From assembly GCA_036506495.1 (NCBI GenBank), contig DASXRQ010000152.1, positions 1-64,000 on the forward strand: a DNA stretch of 64,000 nt. Reading direction: 5' to 3'. How positions within the stretch are numbered: the stretch's first letter is position 1; the number at the start of each line of letters is the position of its first letter. Under the pieces are notes generated by a model. The model searched no databases, was not told the DNA's origin, and saw nothing but the letters and a program-made list of their open reading frames with translations. Position numbers and translations under genes: made by a program. Shown in pieces: positions 9,272 through 19,180 of the stretch. The DNA comes from DASXRC01 sp036506495. GTDB taxonomy: Bacteria > Actinomycetota > Actinomycetes > Mycobacteriales > Micromonosporaceae.

Positions 9272-10036
9272 TTAGCCTCCCAGGCCGGTGACGACGCCGC
9301 GGACACCGGGTACCCGCGGGAAGCGGAACGGCTCCGCCGGCCGGCCGAACTGCACGAACCAGCATTCACCGGTCCGGCCTCCGGTGAGCGCGGCAATAAA
9401 GGCGTCCACGACGGCGTCGGGCGGCATCAGCGGCGTACCCGCGCCCGCCAGCGCGCGCCGCAACGGCTCGATCATCGGCGTGTCGGTGAAGCCCGGGCAC
9501 AGCGCGTTGACCCGGATGCCGTCGGCCACCCACGCCGGGCCGAGCGCGCGGACCAGCCCGACGACGGCGGCCTTGTTCGCCGAATAGACCGGGTCGAGCG
9601 GCGTGGGGTCGAGCCCGGCGAGGCTGGCGGTCGCGATGATGTCACCGCCGCCCCGCGCGCGGAGCGCCGGCCGCGCCGCGTGGGCGCCGAACACCACGCC
9701 GTCGAGGTTGACGGCCATCGCCCGCCGGTACCGGCCCAGGTCGAGGTCGGGGCCGTCGCCCGTGCTCACGCCGGCGTTGAGCGCGACGATGTCGAGGCCG
9801 CCGTACGCGGTGACGGCCGCGGCGACCGCCGCGACATTGTCGTCGAGCTGTCCGACGTCGCACCGCACCGACCGGGCGCCGATCCGGTCCGCGACGGCGA
9901 CCGCGGCCGCGCCGTCCACGTCGGCGACCACGACCCGGGCGCCGAGCCCGGCCAGCCGTTCCGCGACGGCGGAGCCGATGCCGCTCGCCCCGCCGGTCAC
10001 CAGGGCCACCGACCCCGCGATCCGCTCGGCGTCCAC
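9272..10036 (-). CDS. Short-chain dehydrogenase/reductase
   Basis: 254 aa. The cofactor loop is TGGASGIG at residues 14-21, the NAG-like motif is ALNAGVS, and the catalytic Tyr-Lys pair is in YSANK. It follows the acyl-CoA dehydrogenase by three bases. In this operon a 3-hydroxyacyl-CoA or alcohol oxidation step is the natural guess, but SDR sequence alone does not fix the substrate. The C-terminus is longer than the minimal SDR and ends in a Gly/Arg/Val-rich stretch. Confidence 0.85.
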   Translation of the reverse strand: MDAERIAGSVALVTGGASGIGSAVAERLAGLGARVVVADVDGAAAVAVADRIGARSVRCDVGQLDDNVAAVAAAVTAYGGLDIVALNAGVSTGDGPDLDLGRYRRAMAVNLDGVVFGAHAARPALRARGGGDIIATASLAGLDPTPLDPVYSANKAAVVGLVRALGPAWVADGIRVNALCPGFTDTPMIEPLRRALAGAGTPLMPPDAVVDAFIAALTGGRTGECWFVQFGRPAEPFRFPRVPGVRGVVTGLGG

Positions 10037-10039
10037 GGC

Positions 10040-11131
10040 TCAGCCCGGCAGGTCGACGAGCGTGGCCAGCGCCGCACGGTGCTGGTCCGCGGTGCCGAGC
10101 GCGATCGCCGCGCTCTTGGCCCGCTTGAGGTACAGGTGCGCCGGGTGCTCCCAGGTGAACCCGATTCCGCCGTGCATCTGGACGCATTCCTCGGCCGCCC
10201 GCACCGCGACCGGGGAGCAGTGCGCCTGTGCGACTGCGACGGCGATCGCCGTGTCCGGGTCCTCGTCGGCGACGCAGCCGGCGGCATAGCGGGCGACGGC
10301 ACGCGCCTGCGCGATCGCCACCCACAGCTCGGCAAGCCGGTGCTTCAGTGCCTGGAACGAGCCCACCGGGCGACCGAACTGGTGGCGGGTGTTTAGGTGA
10401 GTCACCGTGGCGTCCAGACACCACGAGGCGATTCCCAGCTGCTCGGCGGCGAGCAACGCGGCGCCCACTCGGAGCGCCGCCCGCCACGCGTGCGCTGCGG
10501 CGGCGGGGCCCGCGAGCGGTCGTGCCGGTGCGCCCTCGAACGCCACGTCACACAGCCGCCGGGTGAGGTCCAATGTGGTCAGTGGGGTTAGTCGGGCGTC
10601 GCCCGCGTCGACGGCCCACAACCCGTCGTTGGTCGGCACGGCGAGCACGTCGGCGGCCAGCGCGTCGGCGACGCCGGTCACCACGCCGGTGAGCGCGCCG
10701 TTTGCGGCACGCACCGACGTGGGTACGGCCACCGATGGCGGCGTCGCCAGGCCGAGCACCAGCACCGCCGTCGTCTCGCCGGCCGCCACGGCGGCGAGAA
10801 GATCATCGTCGGCCCACCCGTCGTCGACCGTCGCCAGCAGTGCGGCCGTGGCCATCGCGGCGCCGAGGTGGGGCACGGGCGCCGCGGCCCGGCCCACCTC
10901 CTCCGCCACGACCGCGGCCTCCCGCCACGACGCCCCGGCGCCGCCGAGCTTCTCCGGTACGGCGAGCCCGGCACACCCGACGTCTGCAGCGAGGGCCTGC
11001 CACAGCGCCCGGTCGTAGGGCTCGTCGCCGCCGGCCCGGGCTAGCACGGCTGTCCAGGGGCTGCGCTCGACCAGCACCTGCCGGACGGCCGAGCGCAGGT
11101 CCTCCTCCACGTCGCTGTACAGGAGCGTCAT
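10040..11131 (-). CDS. Acyl-CoA dehydrogenase (second of a pair)
   Basis: 363 aa. It has the helical N-terminal domain (DLRSAVRQVLVERSPW), the mid beta domain and the C-terminal four-helix domain with HQFGRPVGSFQALKHRLAE and MHGGIGFTWEHPAHLYLKR. It is shorter and more divergent than the neighbouring paralogue. Actinobacterial catabolic clusters often carry such unequal FadE pairs that assemble as alpha2-beta2 heteromers, so the two products may form one FAD enzyme. ATG overlaps the stop of the upstream dehydrogenase (ATGA). Confidence 0.88.
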   Translation of the reverse strand: MTLLYSDVEEDLRSAVRQVLVERSPWTAVLARAGGDEPYDRALWQALAADVGCAGLAVPEKLGGAGASWREAAVVAEEVGRAAAPVPHLGAAMATAALLATVDDGWADDDLLAAVAAGETTAVLVLGLATPPSVAVPTSVRAANGALTGVVTGVADALAADVLAVPTNDGLWAVDAGDARLTPLTTLDLTRRLCDVAFEGAPARPLAGPAAAAHAWRAALRVGAALLAAEQLGIASWCLDATVTHLNTRHQFGRPVGSFQALKHRLAELWVAIAQARAVARYAAGCVADEDPDTAIAVAVAQAHCSPVAVRAAEECVQMHGGIGFTWEHPAHLYLKRAKSAAIALGTADQHRAALATLVDLPG

Positions 11132-12306
11132 CGCGGCAGCTCCTTCCAGGGCGCGGCGACGTCGGCGCGAGCCTCCGGCGGCAGGCCCAGCACCCGTTCG
11201 GCGATGATGTTGGCGAGGATCTCCGACGTGCCGCCCTCGATCGAGTTGCCCTTGGCCCGCAGGTAGCGGTATCCGGGGGAGCGGTCCTGCCAGTCCACGA
11301 TGGTCGGTCGGCGCATCGTCCAGTCGTCGTAGAGCAGGCCGTCCGCGGCGAGCAACTCCAGCTCGAACCCGGAGATTTCTTGGTTGAGCCGGGCGTACGC
11401 GAACTTCGCCGCGGAACCCTCCTCGCCCGGCTGGCCCGCGGCGAGCTGCTCACGCAGCCGCTGCGCGGCCAGCCGCGCGGCCTCCGCCGCCACCCAGAGC
11501 CGCAGCAGCGCGTCGTGCTGCCCCGGCGTGCGTAGGTCCGGTCGGTCGCGCCAGGTCGCGGCCACCACGCCGATCATGCCGGACTCCCGGGGCGCTGCGC
11601 CGCCGCCGATCGCCACCCGCTCGTTCATCAGTGTGGTACGGGCGACCCGCCAGCCGTCGCCCACGTCGCCGATGCGCAGCTCGTCGGGCAGGCGCACGTC
11701 GGTGAGGAACACCTCGTTGAACTCGGCCTCGCCGGTGATCTGCCGTAGCGGCCGCACGTCGACGCCGGCCGCCGTCATGTCGCAGACGAAGTACGTGATC
11801 CCGCGGTGCTTGGGCACGCCCGGGTCGGTGCGCGCGATGAGGATGCCCCACCGCGCCTCATGCGCCATCGAGGTCCAGACCTTCTGCCCGGTCACCACCC
11901 AGTCGTCGCCGTCCCGGGCGGCCCGGGTCGCCAGGGCGGCGAGGTCGGAGCCGGCGCCGGGCTCGCTGAACAGCTGGCACCACACCTCCTCGCCGGTCCA
12001 CAGGGGACGGAGGAACCGCTCCCGCTGCGCTTGCGTGCCGTGACGCACGATGGTCGGCGCCACCATGCCCAGCCCGATCCCGATGCGCAGCGGCTCGTTG
12101 TCGGGCGCATCCGCGGCCGCGAACGCGTCGTCGACCACCGACTGCAGCACCCGCGGCGCGCCCAGTCCGCCGAGCCCCTCGGGAAAAGCGACCCAGGCGA
12201 GGCCCGCGTCGAACCGGGCCCGGAGGAATGCCAGCCGGTCGCCGGCGACGTCGTGATCCGCGAGGAACCGGTGCACCCGGTCCCGCAGCTCATCCGCGTC
12301 CATCAT
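11128..12306 (-). CDS. Acyl-CoA dehydrogenase (first of a pair)
   Basis: 392 aa from ATG 12306; ATG 12303 and GTG 12312 are also possible. FAD/substrate motifs include QLFSEPGAGSDLA near residue 120, VTGQKVWTS near 150, and a C-terminal KGNSIEGGTSEI segment. The start lies within the end of the acyl-CoA synthetase gene, implying translational coupling. It introduces a double bond into an acyl-CoA, passing electrons to ETF. The pairing with the shorter paralogue downstream suggests a bulky or branched substrate such as a ring side chain; this is inference. Confidence 0.9.
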   Translation of the reverse strand: MMDADELRDRVHRFLADHDVAGDRLAFLRARFDAGLAWVAFPEGLGGLGAPRVLQSVVDDAFAAADAPDNEPLRIGIGLGMVAPTIVRHGTQAQRERFLRPLWTGEEVWCQLFSEPGAGSDLAALATRAARDGDDWVVTGQKVWTSMAHEARWGILIARTDPGVPKHRGITYFVCDMTAAGVDVRPLRQITGEAEFNEVFLTDVRLPDELRIGDVGDGWRVARTTLMNERVAIGGGAAPRESGMIGVVAATWRDRPDLRTPGQHDALLRLWVAAEAARLAAQRLREQLAAGQPGEEGSAAKFAYARLNQEISGFELELLAADGLLYDDWTMRRPTIVDWQDRSPGYRYLRAKGNSIEGGTSEILANIIAERVLGLPPEARADVAAPWKELPR

Positions 12307-13960
12307 CGTCACCTTCGTAGAGTCGGTAGAACATCGCGGCGTGGTTGGCGTGGACGGCGGCCCGCTTTACCTTGAGCGTCGGCGTCAGCTCGCCGAACTC
12401 CTGGGTCAGGTCACGGTCGAGAACGGCGAACCGCTTGATCCGAGCGGCCCGGGCGTACCGCCCGTTCACGTCGTCGACCACCCTCTGGAGCAGATCGCGT
12501 ACCTCGGCGGAACCGGCGAGCAGGGCAAGGTCCGCGGGCAGGCCGCGGTCCCGCGCCCAGGGCAGGATCTCCTCCGGGTCCAGCGTCAGCAGCGCGACTG
12601 GGTACGGCCGGCGGTCGCCGTACACGATCGCGTGCGAGATCCACCGCGACTGCCGCAGGTCGTTCTCCAGGTTGGCCGGCGCGATGTTCTTGCCACCCGC
12701 GGTGATGATGATGTCCTTCTTGCGCCCGGTGATCGTGAGGAACCCGTCGGCATCGAGCGCGCCGACGTCGCCGGTGCGGACCCACCCATCGACGAGGACC
12801 TCCGCGGTCGCGGCCGGATCGCGCCAGTAACCGGCGAACACGTGCGGCCCGCTCATCAGCACCTCGCCGTCGTCCGCCACGCGGATGCGTGTGCCGGGCG
12901 CGGCGACGCCGACCGTGCCGAGCCGGTGGTGCTCGAGTGTATTGATGGTGCCCACCCCGGTCGTTTCGGTCATGCCGTAGCCTTCGAGGACCGGAACGCC
13001 GGCGGCGGCGAAGAACTCGAGCACCTCCGGTGAGATCGGCGCGGCGCCGCTGAGCGCCATCCGTAGCCGCCCCCCAAAGAGGGCGCGCACCGCCGGCGAC
13101 AGCGCGACGGGGTCCCTCACGTCACCGCCGGTGAGCGCGGTATGCACCTTCTCGAAGATCCGCGGCACCGATGGCAGGAAGGTCGGCGCGACCTCGGCGA
13201 GCTCCGGCACGATCCGCCGGAGGTCGCCGCCGTAGTACGCGAGTGTGGCGCCCGCGTCGAGGCAGGCGAACTGGGTGATCTGGGCGAACACGTGGGCCAG
13301 GGGGAGGAACAGGTAGACGACGTCCGCGGGCCGGACGTACGCGGTGCGTTCGTTGATCTCACACAGCGTCAACCAGTTGCGATGGGTCAGTACGCAGCCC
13401 TTCGGCGGTCCGGTCGTGCCGGACGTGTAAATGATCTGGGCCGGTGCGTCGAGGGACGTGGTCGCGCGGCGGTGAGTCAGCTCGCCATCCACATCGGACG
13501 ATCCCGCGGCCGCTAGGCGGGACAGCCCACCTTCCGCGATCACCACGGTGACCGCGAGATCTGGCATCCGGTCGCGCATCCGCTCGACCTTTGCGAGCTG
13601 GCCGGCGTCCTCGCAGACGACCATCCGCGCGCCGGAGTTGCCGATCACCCACTCGCACTCCTCTGCGGAGCTGGACGGGTAGATGGGCACCAGCACGCCG
13701 CCCGCCGCTAGCACGGCGAGCCCCGCGTACGTCCACTCCGGACGCGTCTCGGCGAGCACGCACACCCGGTCGCCGGCCGCGATGCCCTCCGCGACGAGCC
13801 CGCGGGCGAGGTCCCGCACGGTGTCGGCGAGCTCGGTGAAGGACCGGTCGGCCCATACGCCGTCGCGCCGGGCGCGCAGGGCCGGCCGGTCGCCGTACGT
13901 CTCGGCCGCGGCGAACGGCAGCTCGCCGATGGTCCGGACCCGGTCCCGCAGCGGCGTCAT
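12290..13960 (-). CDS. Long-chain fatty acid CoA ligase-type AMP-forming synthetase
   Basis: 556 aa from ATG 13960, overlapping the oxidoreductase stop (TGATG). AMP-binding motif YTSGTTGPPKGC near residue 185, the GYGMTETTG motif near 325, the GWVRTGDVG hinge near 400 and GRKKDIIITAGGKNIAP near 420 are all in place. This is the long-chain acyl-CoA synthetase (FadD15-like) branch. It activates a carboxylic acid to a CoA thioester at the expense of ATP, the entry step for the two dehydrogenases encoded next. Confidence 0.9.
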   Translation of the reverse strand: MTPLRDRVRTIGELPFAAAETYGDRPALRARRDGVWADRSFTELADTVRDLARGLVAEGIAAGDRVCVLAETRPEWTYAGLAVLAAGGVLVPIYPSSSAEECEWVIGNSGARMVVCEDAGQLAKVERMRDRMPDLAVTVVIAEGGLSRLAAAGSSDVDGELTHRRATTSLDAPAQIIYTSGTTGPPKGCVLTHRNWLTLCEINERTAYVRPADVVYLFLPLAHVFAQITQFACLDAGATLAYYGGDLRRIVPELAEVAPTFLPSVPRIFEKVHTALTGGDVRDPVALSPAVRALFGGRLRMALSGAAPISPEVLEFFAAAGVPVLEGYGMTETTGVGTINTLEHHRLGTVGVAAPGTRIRVADDGEVLMSGPHVFAGYWRDPAATAEVLVDGWVRTGDVGALDADGFLTITGRKKDIIITAGGKNIAPANLENDLRQSRWISHAIVYGDRRPYPVALLTLDPEEILPWARDRGLPADLALLAGSAEVRDLLQRVVDDVNGRYARAARIKRFAVLDRDLTQEFGELTPTLKVKRAAVHANHAAMFYRLYEGDDDGRG

Positions 13961-16197
13961 CACGCGACCGTCGGGGCGATCGGCGCAACCTGGACCGGCA
14001 CGCCGTTGAGTACCGCGGTGCCGGACAGCGGATCAACACTCAGGTCATCGGTGAGGATGTTGCTGTTGACGCCGGCGTGCCGACCGGCGACGGACAGCTC
14101 GGCTCCCGACCGGTCGTGGCCCCACCCGTGGGGAATGCTGACCACGCCGGGCGCGATGTCGTCGCTGACCTCGACCGGCAGCTCGACGCGGCCGACCCGC
14201 GAGGTGACCTCGGCCCGTCCCCCGGAGACCAGGCCGAGCCGGGCGGCGTCGGCCCGGTTGACCACCAGCGTGCACAGATCCCGACCCCTGACGAGCGACG
14301 GCACGTTGTGCATCCACGAGTTGTTGGAGCGCAGGTGCCGGCGCCCGACCACGACGAACTCCCGATCGCCGGCCGGCGCCGGGCTCTGGGCGAGCCGCCG
14401 CACCTCGGCCGCGATCGGCTCCGGGCACAGCTCGATCTTCCCCGACGGTGTACGCAGGACGGCCGGCAGCCTCGGCTGCAGCGGGCCGAGGTCGATGCCG
14501 TGCGGGTGGTCGCGCAGTCGGGCCAGCGACAGCCCGTCGGGCACCTGGCCGAACCAGTCACCGTACGGACCCGTGCGTAGCCGCAGGTCCAGGACGCGCT
14601 CGGCGCGGGTGCCACCGTCCAACGCGGCCGCTAGCTCGTCGACGTCGACGCCGTGGACCCGGGTGGACCCGTTGCCGACCAGCGCGTCGAGCGCAGTGCG
14701 CAGCTCGCGTTCGGCCAGCGCGTCGAAATCCGCGTCGGGCGGGAGGCCGGCCAGCGTCGCGATCAGGCGCGCGAAGATATCGCACTCGTCGACGTCGCCG
14801 GGCTCGGGCGGGATGGCCGGTGGCGAGAAGTTCGCAACGTTGCGCACCGAGAAGTTGTAGAAGCCCAGGTCGTAGTGGGCCTGCCGGCTCGGCGGGGGCG
14901 GCGGCAGGATGACGTCGGCGTGCCGCGTCGTCTCGTTGACGTACGGGTCGACGCAGACGACGAGGTCCAGTCGCGCGACGGCCCGGTCGAGCCGCTCGGC
15001 GTTGGGTACGGACAGCACCGGGTTGCCGGCGACCGTGATGAGTGCCCGGACCTGGCCGGGACCGGCTGTCTCTATCTCGTCGGCCAGCGTGACCGCCGGA
15101 AGCTCGCCGAGGACCTCCGGCAGTGCGCGGACCCGGCTGTGCCATCGTCCGACGACGAAACCGGAGCCCCTGCCCGTACCCCGGCGACCATGGGCCGGCA
15201 ACGGGAACATCGCGCCACCCGGCCGGTCCAGGTTTCCGGTGAGCACGTTGAGCACATCGACCAGCCAGCTGGTCACCGTTCCGGTGGCGACGGTCGTGGT
15301 GCCGATCCGGCCGTACACGGCGGCCCGTGGCGCCGCGGCAAGCTCGGCAGCCAGCTCGCGTACGGTAGCGGCGTCCACCCCGCAGCGCGGCGCGACCGAG
15401 TCGGAGTCGAACGGGGCGACCAGGCCGGGCAGGGCGTCCATTCCGGCGACGTGCTCCGCGAGCGGTCCCGGCGCCACCAGGTCGCGGGCGAAGAGCTCGT
15501 GCGCCATGCCCAGCAATAGGTAGGCGTCGGTGCCTGGGCGGATCGGCACATGCCGGTCGGCCACTCGAGCCGTGCGGCTGCGCCGCGGGTCGACGACCAC
15601 GAACCGCCCGCCGCGGGCCTGGAGAGCCTTGAGCCGGCCCGGCACGTCCGGGACGGTCCACAGGCTGCCGTTGGAAGAGTACGGGTCGGCGCCGAGGATC
15701 AGTAGAAAGTCCGTGCGGTCGACGTCGGGGACGGGGACTGTGAGCGGATGGCCGAACAGGTAACCGCACGCCACGTGCTTGGGCATCTGGTCCAGCGTGG
15801 ATGCCGTGAACACGTTGCGGGAGCCCAGGGCCCTGCGCAGCGCACCGGCGTAGAGCCCGCCGGCGAGCGTGTGCACGTTGGGGTTGCCCAGGTACAGCGC
15901 GATCGCGTCCCGACCGTACTGGCCGATGATGCGGGTGAGCCCGGCGTGCACGGCGGCGAACGCCTCCGACCAGCTGGCCGGCAGCAGCTTGCCGTCCCGG
16001 CGGACCCGGGGCGTGCGGAGCCGATCCGGGTCGGCCTCGAGCTGTCCGAGGGACGCGCCTTTCGGGCAGAGGAAACCGCGGCTGAACACGTCGGCCGCAT
16101 CACCGCGTACGCCGGTGACGGCCCCGCCGTCCACGGTGAGCTCGAGTCCGCACGTCGCCTCGCACAGCGGGCACGTCGCGTACGCGGTGTGGACCAT
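13960..16197 (-). CDS. Molybdopterin-dependent oxidoreductase (formate dehydrogenase/DMSO reductase family)
   Basis: 745 aa. The N-terminus carries a 4Fe-4S motif CPLCEATCGLE followed by CPKGASL. Molybdopterin-guanine-dinucleotide contacts include LGADPYSSNGSLW, VVDPRRSRTA and the C-terminal domain VGRRHLRSNNSWMHN. No iron-sulfur partner subunit or membrane anchor gene is adjacent, and there is no twin-arginine signal, so a cytoplasmic enzyme is expected. It is the first structural gene of the acyl-CoA operon and starts 53 bases below the LAL regulator. Substrate unknown; hydroxylation or reduction of an acyl intermediate is possible. Confidence 0.88.
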   Translation of the reverse strand: MVHTAYATCPLCEATCGLELTVDGGAVTGVRGDAADVFSRGFLCPKGASLGQLEADPDRLRTPRVRRDGKLLPASWSEAFAAVHAGLTRIIGQYGRDAIALYLGNPNVHTLAGGLYAGALRRALGSRNVFTASTLDQMPKHVACGYLFGHPLTVPVPDVDRTDFLLILGADPYSSNGSLWTVPDVPGRLKALQARGGRFVVVDPRRSRTARVADRHVPIRPGTDAYLLLGMAHELFARDLVAPGPLAEHVAGMDALPGLVAPFDSDSVAPRCGVDAATVRELAAELAAAPRAAVYGRIGTTTVATGTVTSWLVDVLNVLTGNLDRPGGAMFPLPAHGRRGTGRGSGFVVGRWHSRVRALPEVLGELPAVTLADEIETAGPGQVRALITVAGNPVLSVPNAERLDRAVARLDLVVCVDPYVNETTRHADVILPPPPPSRQAHYDLGFYNFSVRNVANFSPPAIPPEPGDVDECDIFARLIATLAGLPPDADFDALAERELRTALDALVGNGSTRVHGVDVDELAAALDGGTRAERVLDLRLRTGPYGDWFGQVPDGLSLARLRDHPHGIDLGPLQPRLPAVLRTPSGKIELCPEPIAAEVRRLAQSPAPAGDREFVVVGRRHLRSNNSWMHNVPSLVRGRDLCTLVVNRADAARLGLVSGGRAEVTSRVGRVELPVEVSDDIAPGVVSIPHGWGHDRSGAELSVAGRHAGVNSNILTDDLSVDPLSGTAVLNGVPVQVAPIAPTVA

Positions 16198-16250
16198 GGC
16201 CTACCCTCTCTGCCCGCTTCGGCGGACCGGCAGTGCGGGAACCACAGCAA

Positions 16251-19031
16251 CTAAGGGGACGCGTCCATGGCGTCCAGCGTCCGGGCCAGCTCCAGCCGCG
16301 ACGAGACGCGCAACTTGCCGTAGATGCGCGACAGATAGACCTCGATGCTGCGCGGGCTGTAGTGCAGGGCGGCCGCGATCTCCCGGTTGCGCATGCCTTG
16401 CTGGACCAGGCGCGCCACTCGCTCCTCCGACTCGGTGAGGAGCCCCGCGGTCCGTGACCGGCTGCGTGGCACCTTCTCGCCCAGTTGGTGCAGCCGCCGG
16501 CCGGCCCGGCGGCGCAGACCGTGCGCGCCCAGCCGAGCGAACGTCCGGTACGCCTCGGCCAGCTGGTCGCTGGCGTCGGCGGCCAGCTCAGCGAGGGCGA
16601 GCTGAGCACGGGCCCGCTCGAACGCGAGACCGCTCGCGGCCGCCTCCCGGATAGCTCGGTCGAGATCGTCACGGTCTCGCCGTGCGATGCCGACGGTGCG
16701 GTGCAGGGTGGTCTTCGACCACGGGGCGATCTGCGGGGTGGCGACCTCGATGAGCGTCTTCAGCACGGGTTCCACCTCGGCGGGCGTGCCCGCGTCGAGT
16801 TCCAGCTCGACGAGTCGAGACAAGAGCAGCGTGCCGTACGGGGCCGTGTGCGGGTCGGGCAACGCGCTGCGCAGGGTCCGGCGGGCCTTCTCGGGGTCGC
16901 CGCTCGCGGCCTGGTACCCGGCCACGGCGTACGCGTACAGCTCCGACATGTTGCGCACCGCAGGCGCTGCACGCGCCGCCAGCCGGCCGGCGGGTAGGAG
17001 CTCGCCCCGCCACGTGCGGATCTCCAGCTCCACCGCGGTCAGGGCGGCGCCCAGGGTGGCCTGCTCGCGCGCCTCCAGCTCCGGCGTGACGGTACGCAGG
17101 CCATCCAGCGCCGCGTCCCAGCGCCCGCCGAGCCAGTCAAGCACGACGCGGCTGAGGCCCCGCTCGCCCGAGAAGGCGTACGGGTTGCCCATGTCGGCGG
17201 CGAGTCGTTCGGCACGGCGCAACCTCGAGGAGGCGTCGTCCACCAGGCCGGCGAGGGCGCCCGTCAAGGCGCCCATCGCGAGCGCCTGTAGCTGCAGGGT
17301 CGTCGAGTCTGCGGCCGCGTGCAGGGCCCGGTCGGCGAACTCGACGGTCTGGGCATGCCGGCTCGCCGTCGAGGTGAGCATCGCGAGCTGGCCGCAGACC
17401 ACGACCTCCTCGGCCGGCGAGGTGCGCGTCGCGGCGGCGGCGACCTCCGCCGCGTCGAGGGCCTCGGCGCGGCGGCCGGCGAACGCCAGCAGGACGGCGC
17501 GCTGGGCGAGCAGGGCTGCGGTGCCCGAGCCCGCCGCGATCTGCTTGTCGACGACCGCGATCGCTTCGTCGAGCCGGCCGAGCACCACCAGGCTGCTGAC
17601 CACGGCGGTCGCGGCGTGGGACCGCTCCTCGCCGGGCGGGAGCAGCGCCATCGCCGCCAGGCCCGGCGGTACCGCCTCCGCGGGCCGCGAGGCGCGCGCG
17701 AGTGCGCGGCAGCGCAGGGCGAGCAGGCCGGCCCGTTCCGTGGCCCCCGGCGGCAGCAGGTCGAGCGCACGGGCGCAGAAGCCCGCCGCCGCCTCGGGGG
17801 CGTCGGTGAGGGCGCGTCGGGCCGCCTCGCCGAGCACGCCGATCGCGGCCGGGTCGCCGGACGCCGCCGACTCGGACACGTGCCTCGCCAGATCGAGCAG
17901 GTCGACATCCTCGCCCCGGCCCCGGCTGGCCAGCAGGTGCGCGGCGACCAGCCCGTGCAGGCGTCGGGCCGTCGCGGGCCCGATCTCGTCGTACAGCGCG
18001 TCGGCCACGATGTCGTGCGCGAATCGGTAGCGGCCGGCCAGATCGGCGGCGACGACGTTCGCGTGGACCAGGTCGTCGAAGGCGTCGGAGACAGCAGACT
18101 CCGACAGTCCGGTCACCCGCGCGAGCAGGTTCATCCGACCCAGGTCGACGGCGCCGAGCACGGCGAGTGCGCGCGCGACGGCCCGCGCGTCGGGACTCAG
18201 CGGCATGACCCGCTGCAGCACGGCGTTGCCGCGGGTCACGCGTACGGTGTGCGTCGCGACCGTGAGCCGCGCGGATCCGGCGTCGAGCGCGACCAGGCCC
18301 GCCTCGGCGAGCGAGCGCGCGATCTCCGTTCCGAAGAACGGATTCCCGTCGGCCCGGCCGTGAACCTCCGCGGTCAGGTCGTCGTCGGGCGGCGCGCCCA
18401 GTAGCGGGGTGATCATCTCCGCGAGGTCGCCCGGCGGGGGCGTGGCGAGCTCGACCCGCACCAGATCGACGTCGGCGGCGAGTCGCTCCAGCATCTCCTC
18501 GGCGGCCGCGCTCGGCACGGCGCGGTGCGCGCGGAGGGCGGCGAGCAGTCCGATCGGTGCGGCCGGCAGCCTCCGAAGCACGACGGAGAGGAGTGCAATC
18601 GACTCGTCGTCCAGCTCATGGAGGTCGTCGACCACGACGGCAAGGGGTCCGCTCGCGGCGAGCGCGGCGAACAGCCGCGTCACCGCGGCGCAGGCCCGAC
18701 CGAAGCCGGCTCCGGGTGGCGCGGCGGAGTCGGCTTCGTCGAGATCGAGCGCGGTCAGGGCGTCCCGCTGTAAGCCCTGGGCATAGCTGTTGTCGACCGT
18801 GACCTGCCGAAGCCCGGTGAGCAGCGCCGCGTACAGCACCCGGCGCTCCAGCCGGTCGGCGTTCACCCGCACGACATGCCAGCGGCGCCCGGCCAGTCGC
18901 CGCGCCGACTCGGCGAGCAGGCACGACTTGCCGATGCCCGCCTCGCCGGTAACCGCGACCGCGACCAGGCCGGCGGTGGGGACCCGGCCGACGGAGTCGA
19001 GCACGAGGCGTAGTTCGTCGCCCCGGCCCAC
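16251..19031 (-). CDS. Large ATP-binding LuxR-family (LAL) transcriptional regulator
   Basis: About 926 aa from GTG 19031. Walker A is GEAGIGKSCLL near residue 30, Walker B is LAVVVDDLHELDD near 128. A long helical-repeat middle leads to a LuxR HTH at the C-terminus (LLTESEERVARLVQQG through SIEVYLSRIYGKL). The conserved FVGR motif of this class begins upstream of GTG 19031: in frame the preceding codons read ATC-GTC-ACG-CCG-TTC. A strong AGGAGG lies six bases before the ATC at 19046, so the true start may be non-canonical. It is encoded immediately before the acyl-CoA catabolic operon and is its likely activator. Confidence 0.9.
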   Translation of the reverse strand: MGRGDELRLVLDSVGRVPTAGLVAVAVTGEAGIGKSCLLAESARRLAGRRWHVVRVNADRLERRVLYAALLTGLRQVTVDNSYAQGLQRDALTALDLDEADSAAPPGAGFGRACAAVTRLFAALAASGPLAVVVDDLHELDDESIALLSVVLRRLPAAPIGLLAALRAHRAVPSAAAEEMLERLAADVDLVRVELATPPPGDLAEMITPLLGAPPDDDLTAEVHGRADGNPFFGTEIARSLAEAGLVALDAGSARLTVATHTVRVTRGNAVLQRVMPLSPDARAVARALAVLGAVDLGRMNLLARVTGLSESAVSDAFDDLVHANVVAADLAGRYRFAHDIVADALYDEIGPATARRLHGLVAAHLLASRGRGEDVDLLDLARHVSESAASGDPAAIGVLGEAARRALTDAPEAAAGFCARALDLLPPGATERAGLLALRCRALARASRPAEAVPPGLAAMALLPPGEERSHAATAVVSSLVVLGRLDEAIAVVDKQIAAGSGTAALLAQRAVLLAFAGRRAEALDAAEVAAAATRTSPAEEVVVCGQLAMLTSTASRHAQTVEFADRALHAAADSTTLQLQALAMGALTGALAGLVDDASSRLRRAERLAADMGNPYAFSGERGLSRVVLDWLGGRWDAALDGLRTVTPELEAREQATLGAALTAVELEIRTWRGELLPAGRLAARAAPAVRNMSELYAYAVAGYQAASGDPEKARRTLRSALPDPHTAPYGTLLLSRLVELELDAGTPAEVEPVLKTLIEVATPQIAPWSKTTLHRTVGIARRDRDDLDRAIREAAASGLAFERARAQLALAELAADASDQLAEAYRTFARLGAHGLRRRAGRRLHQLGEKVPRSRSRTAGLLTESEERVARLVQQGMRNREIAAALHYSPRSIEVYLSRIYGKLRVSSRLELARTLDAMDASP

Positions 19032-19180
19032 GAACGGCGTGACGATGCGTCACCTCCTCGCTGGCCGATCCGATCAATCTATCCCGCGTAAACTGCTGCG
19101 GAATCCCTACTCGACCGCCGGCGGGCCCGGTGATGCGATCGGCCGTGAAGCCGGTCCCGACGACGCGAAGTGAGGCGACG

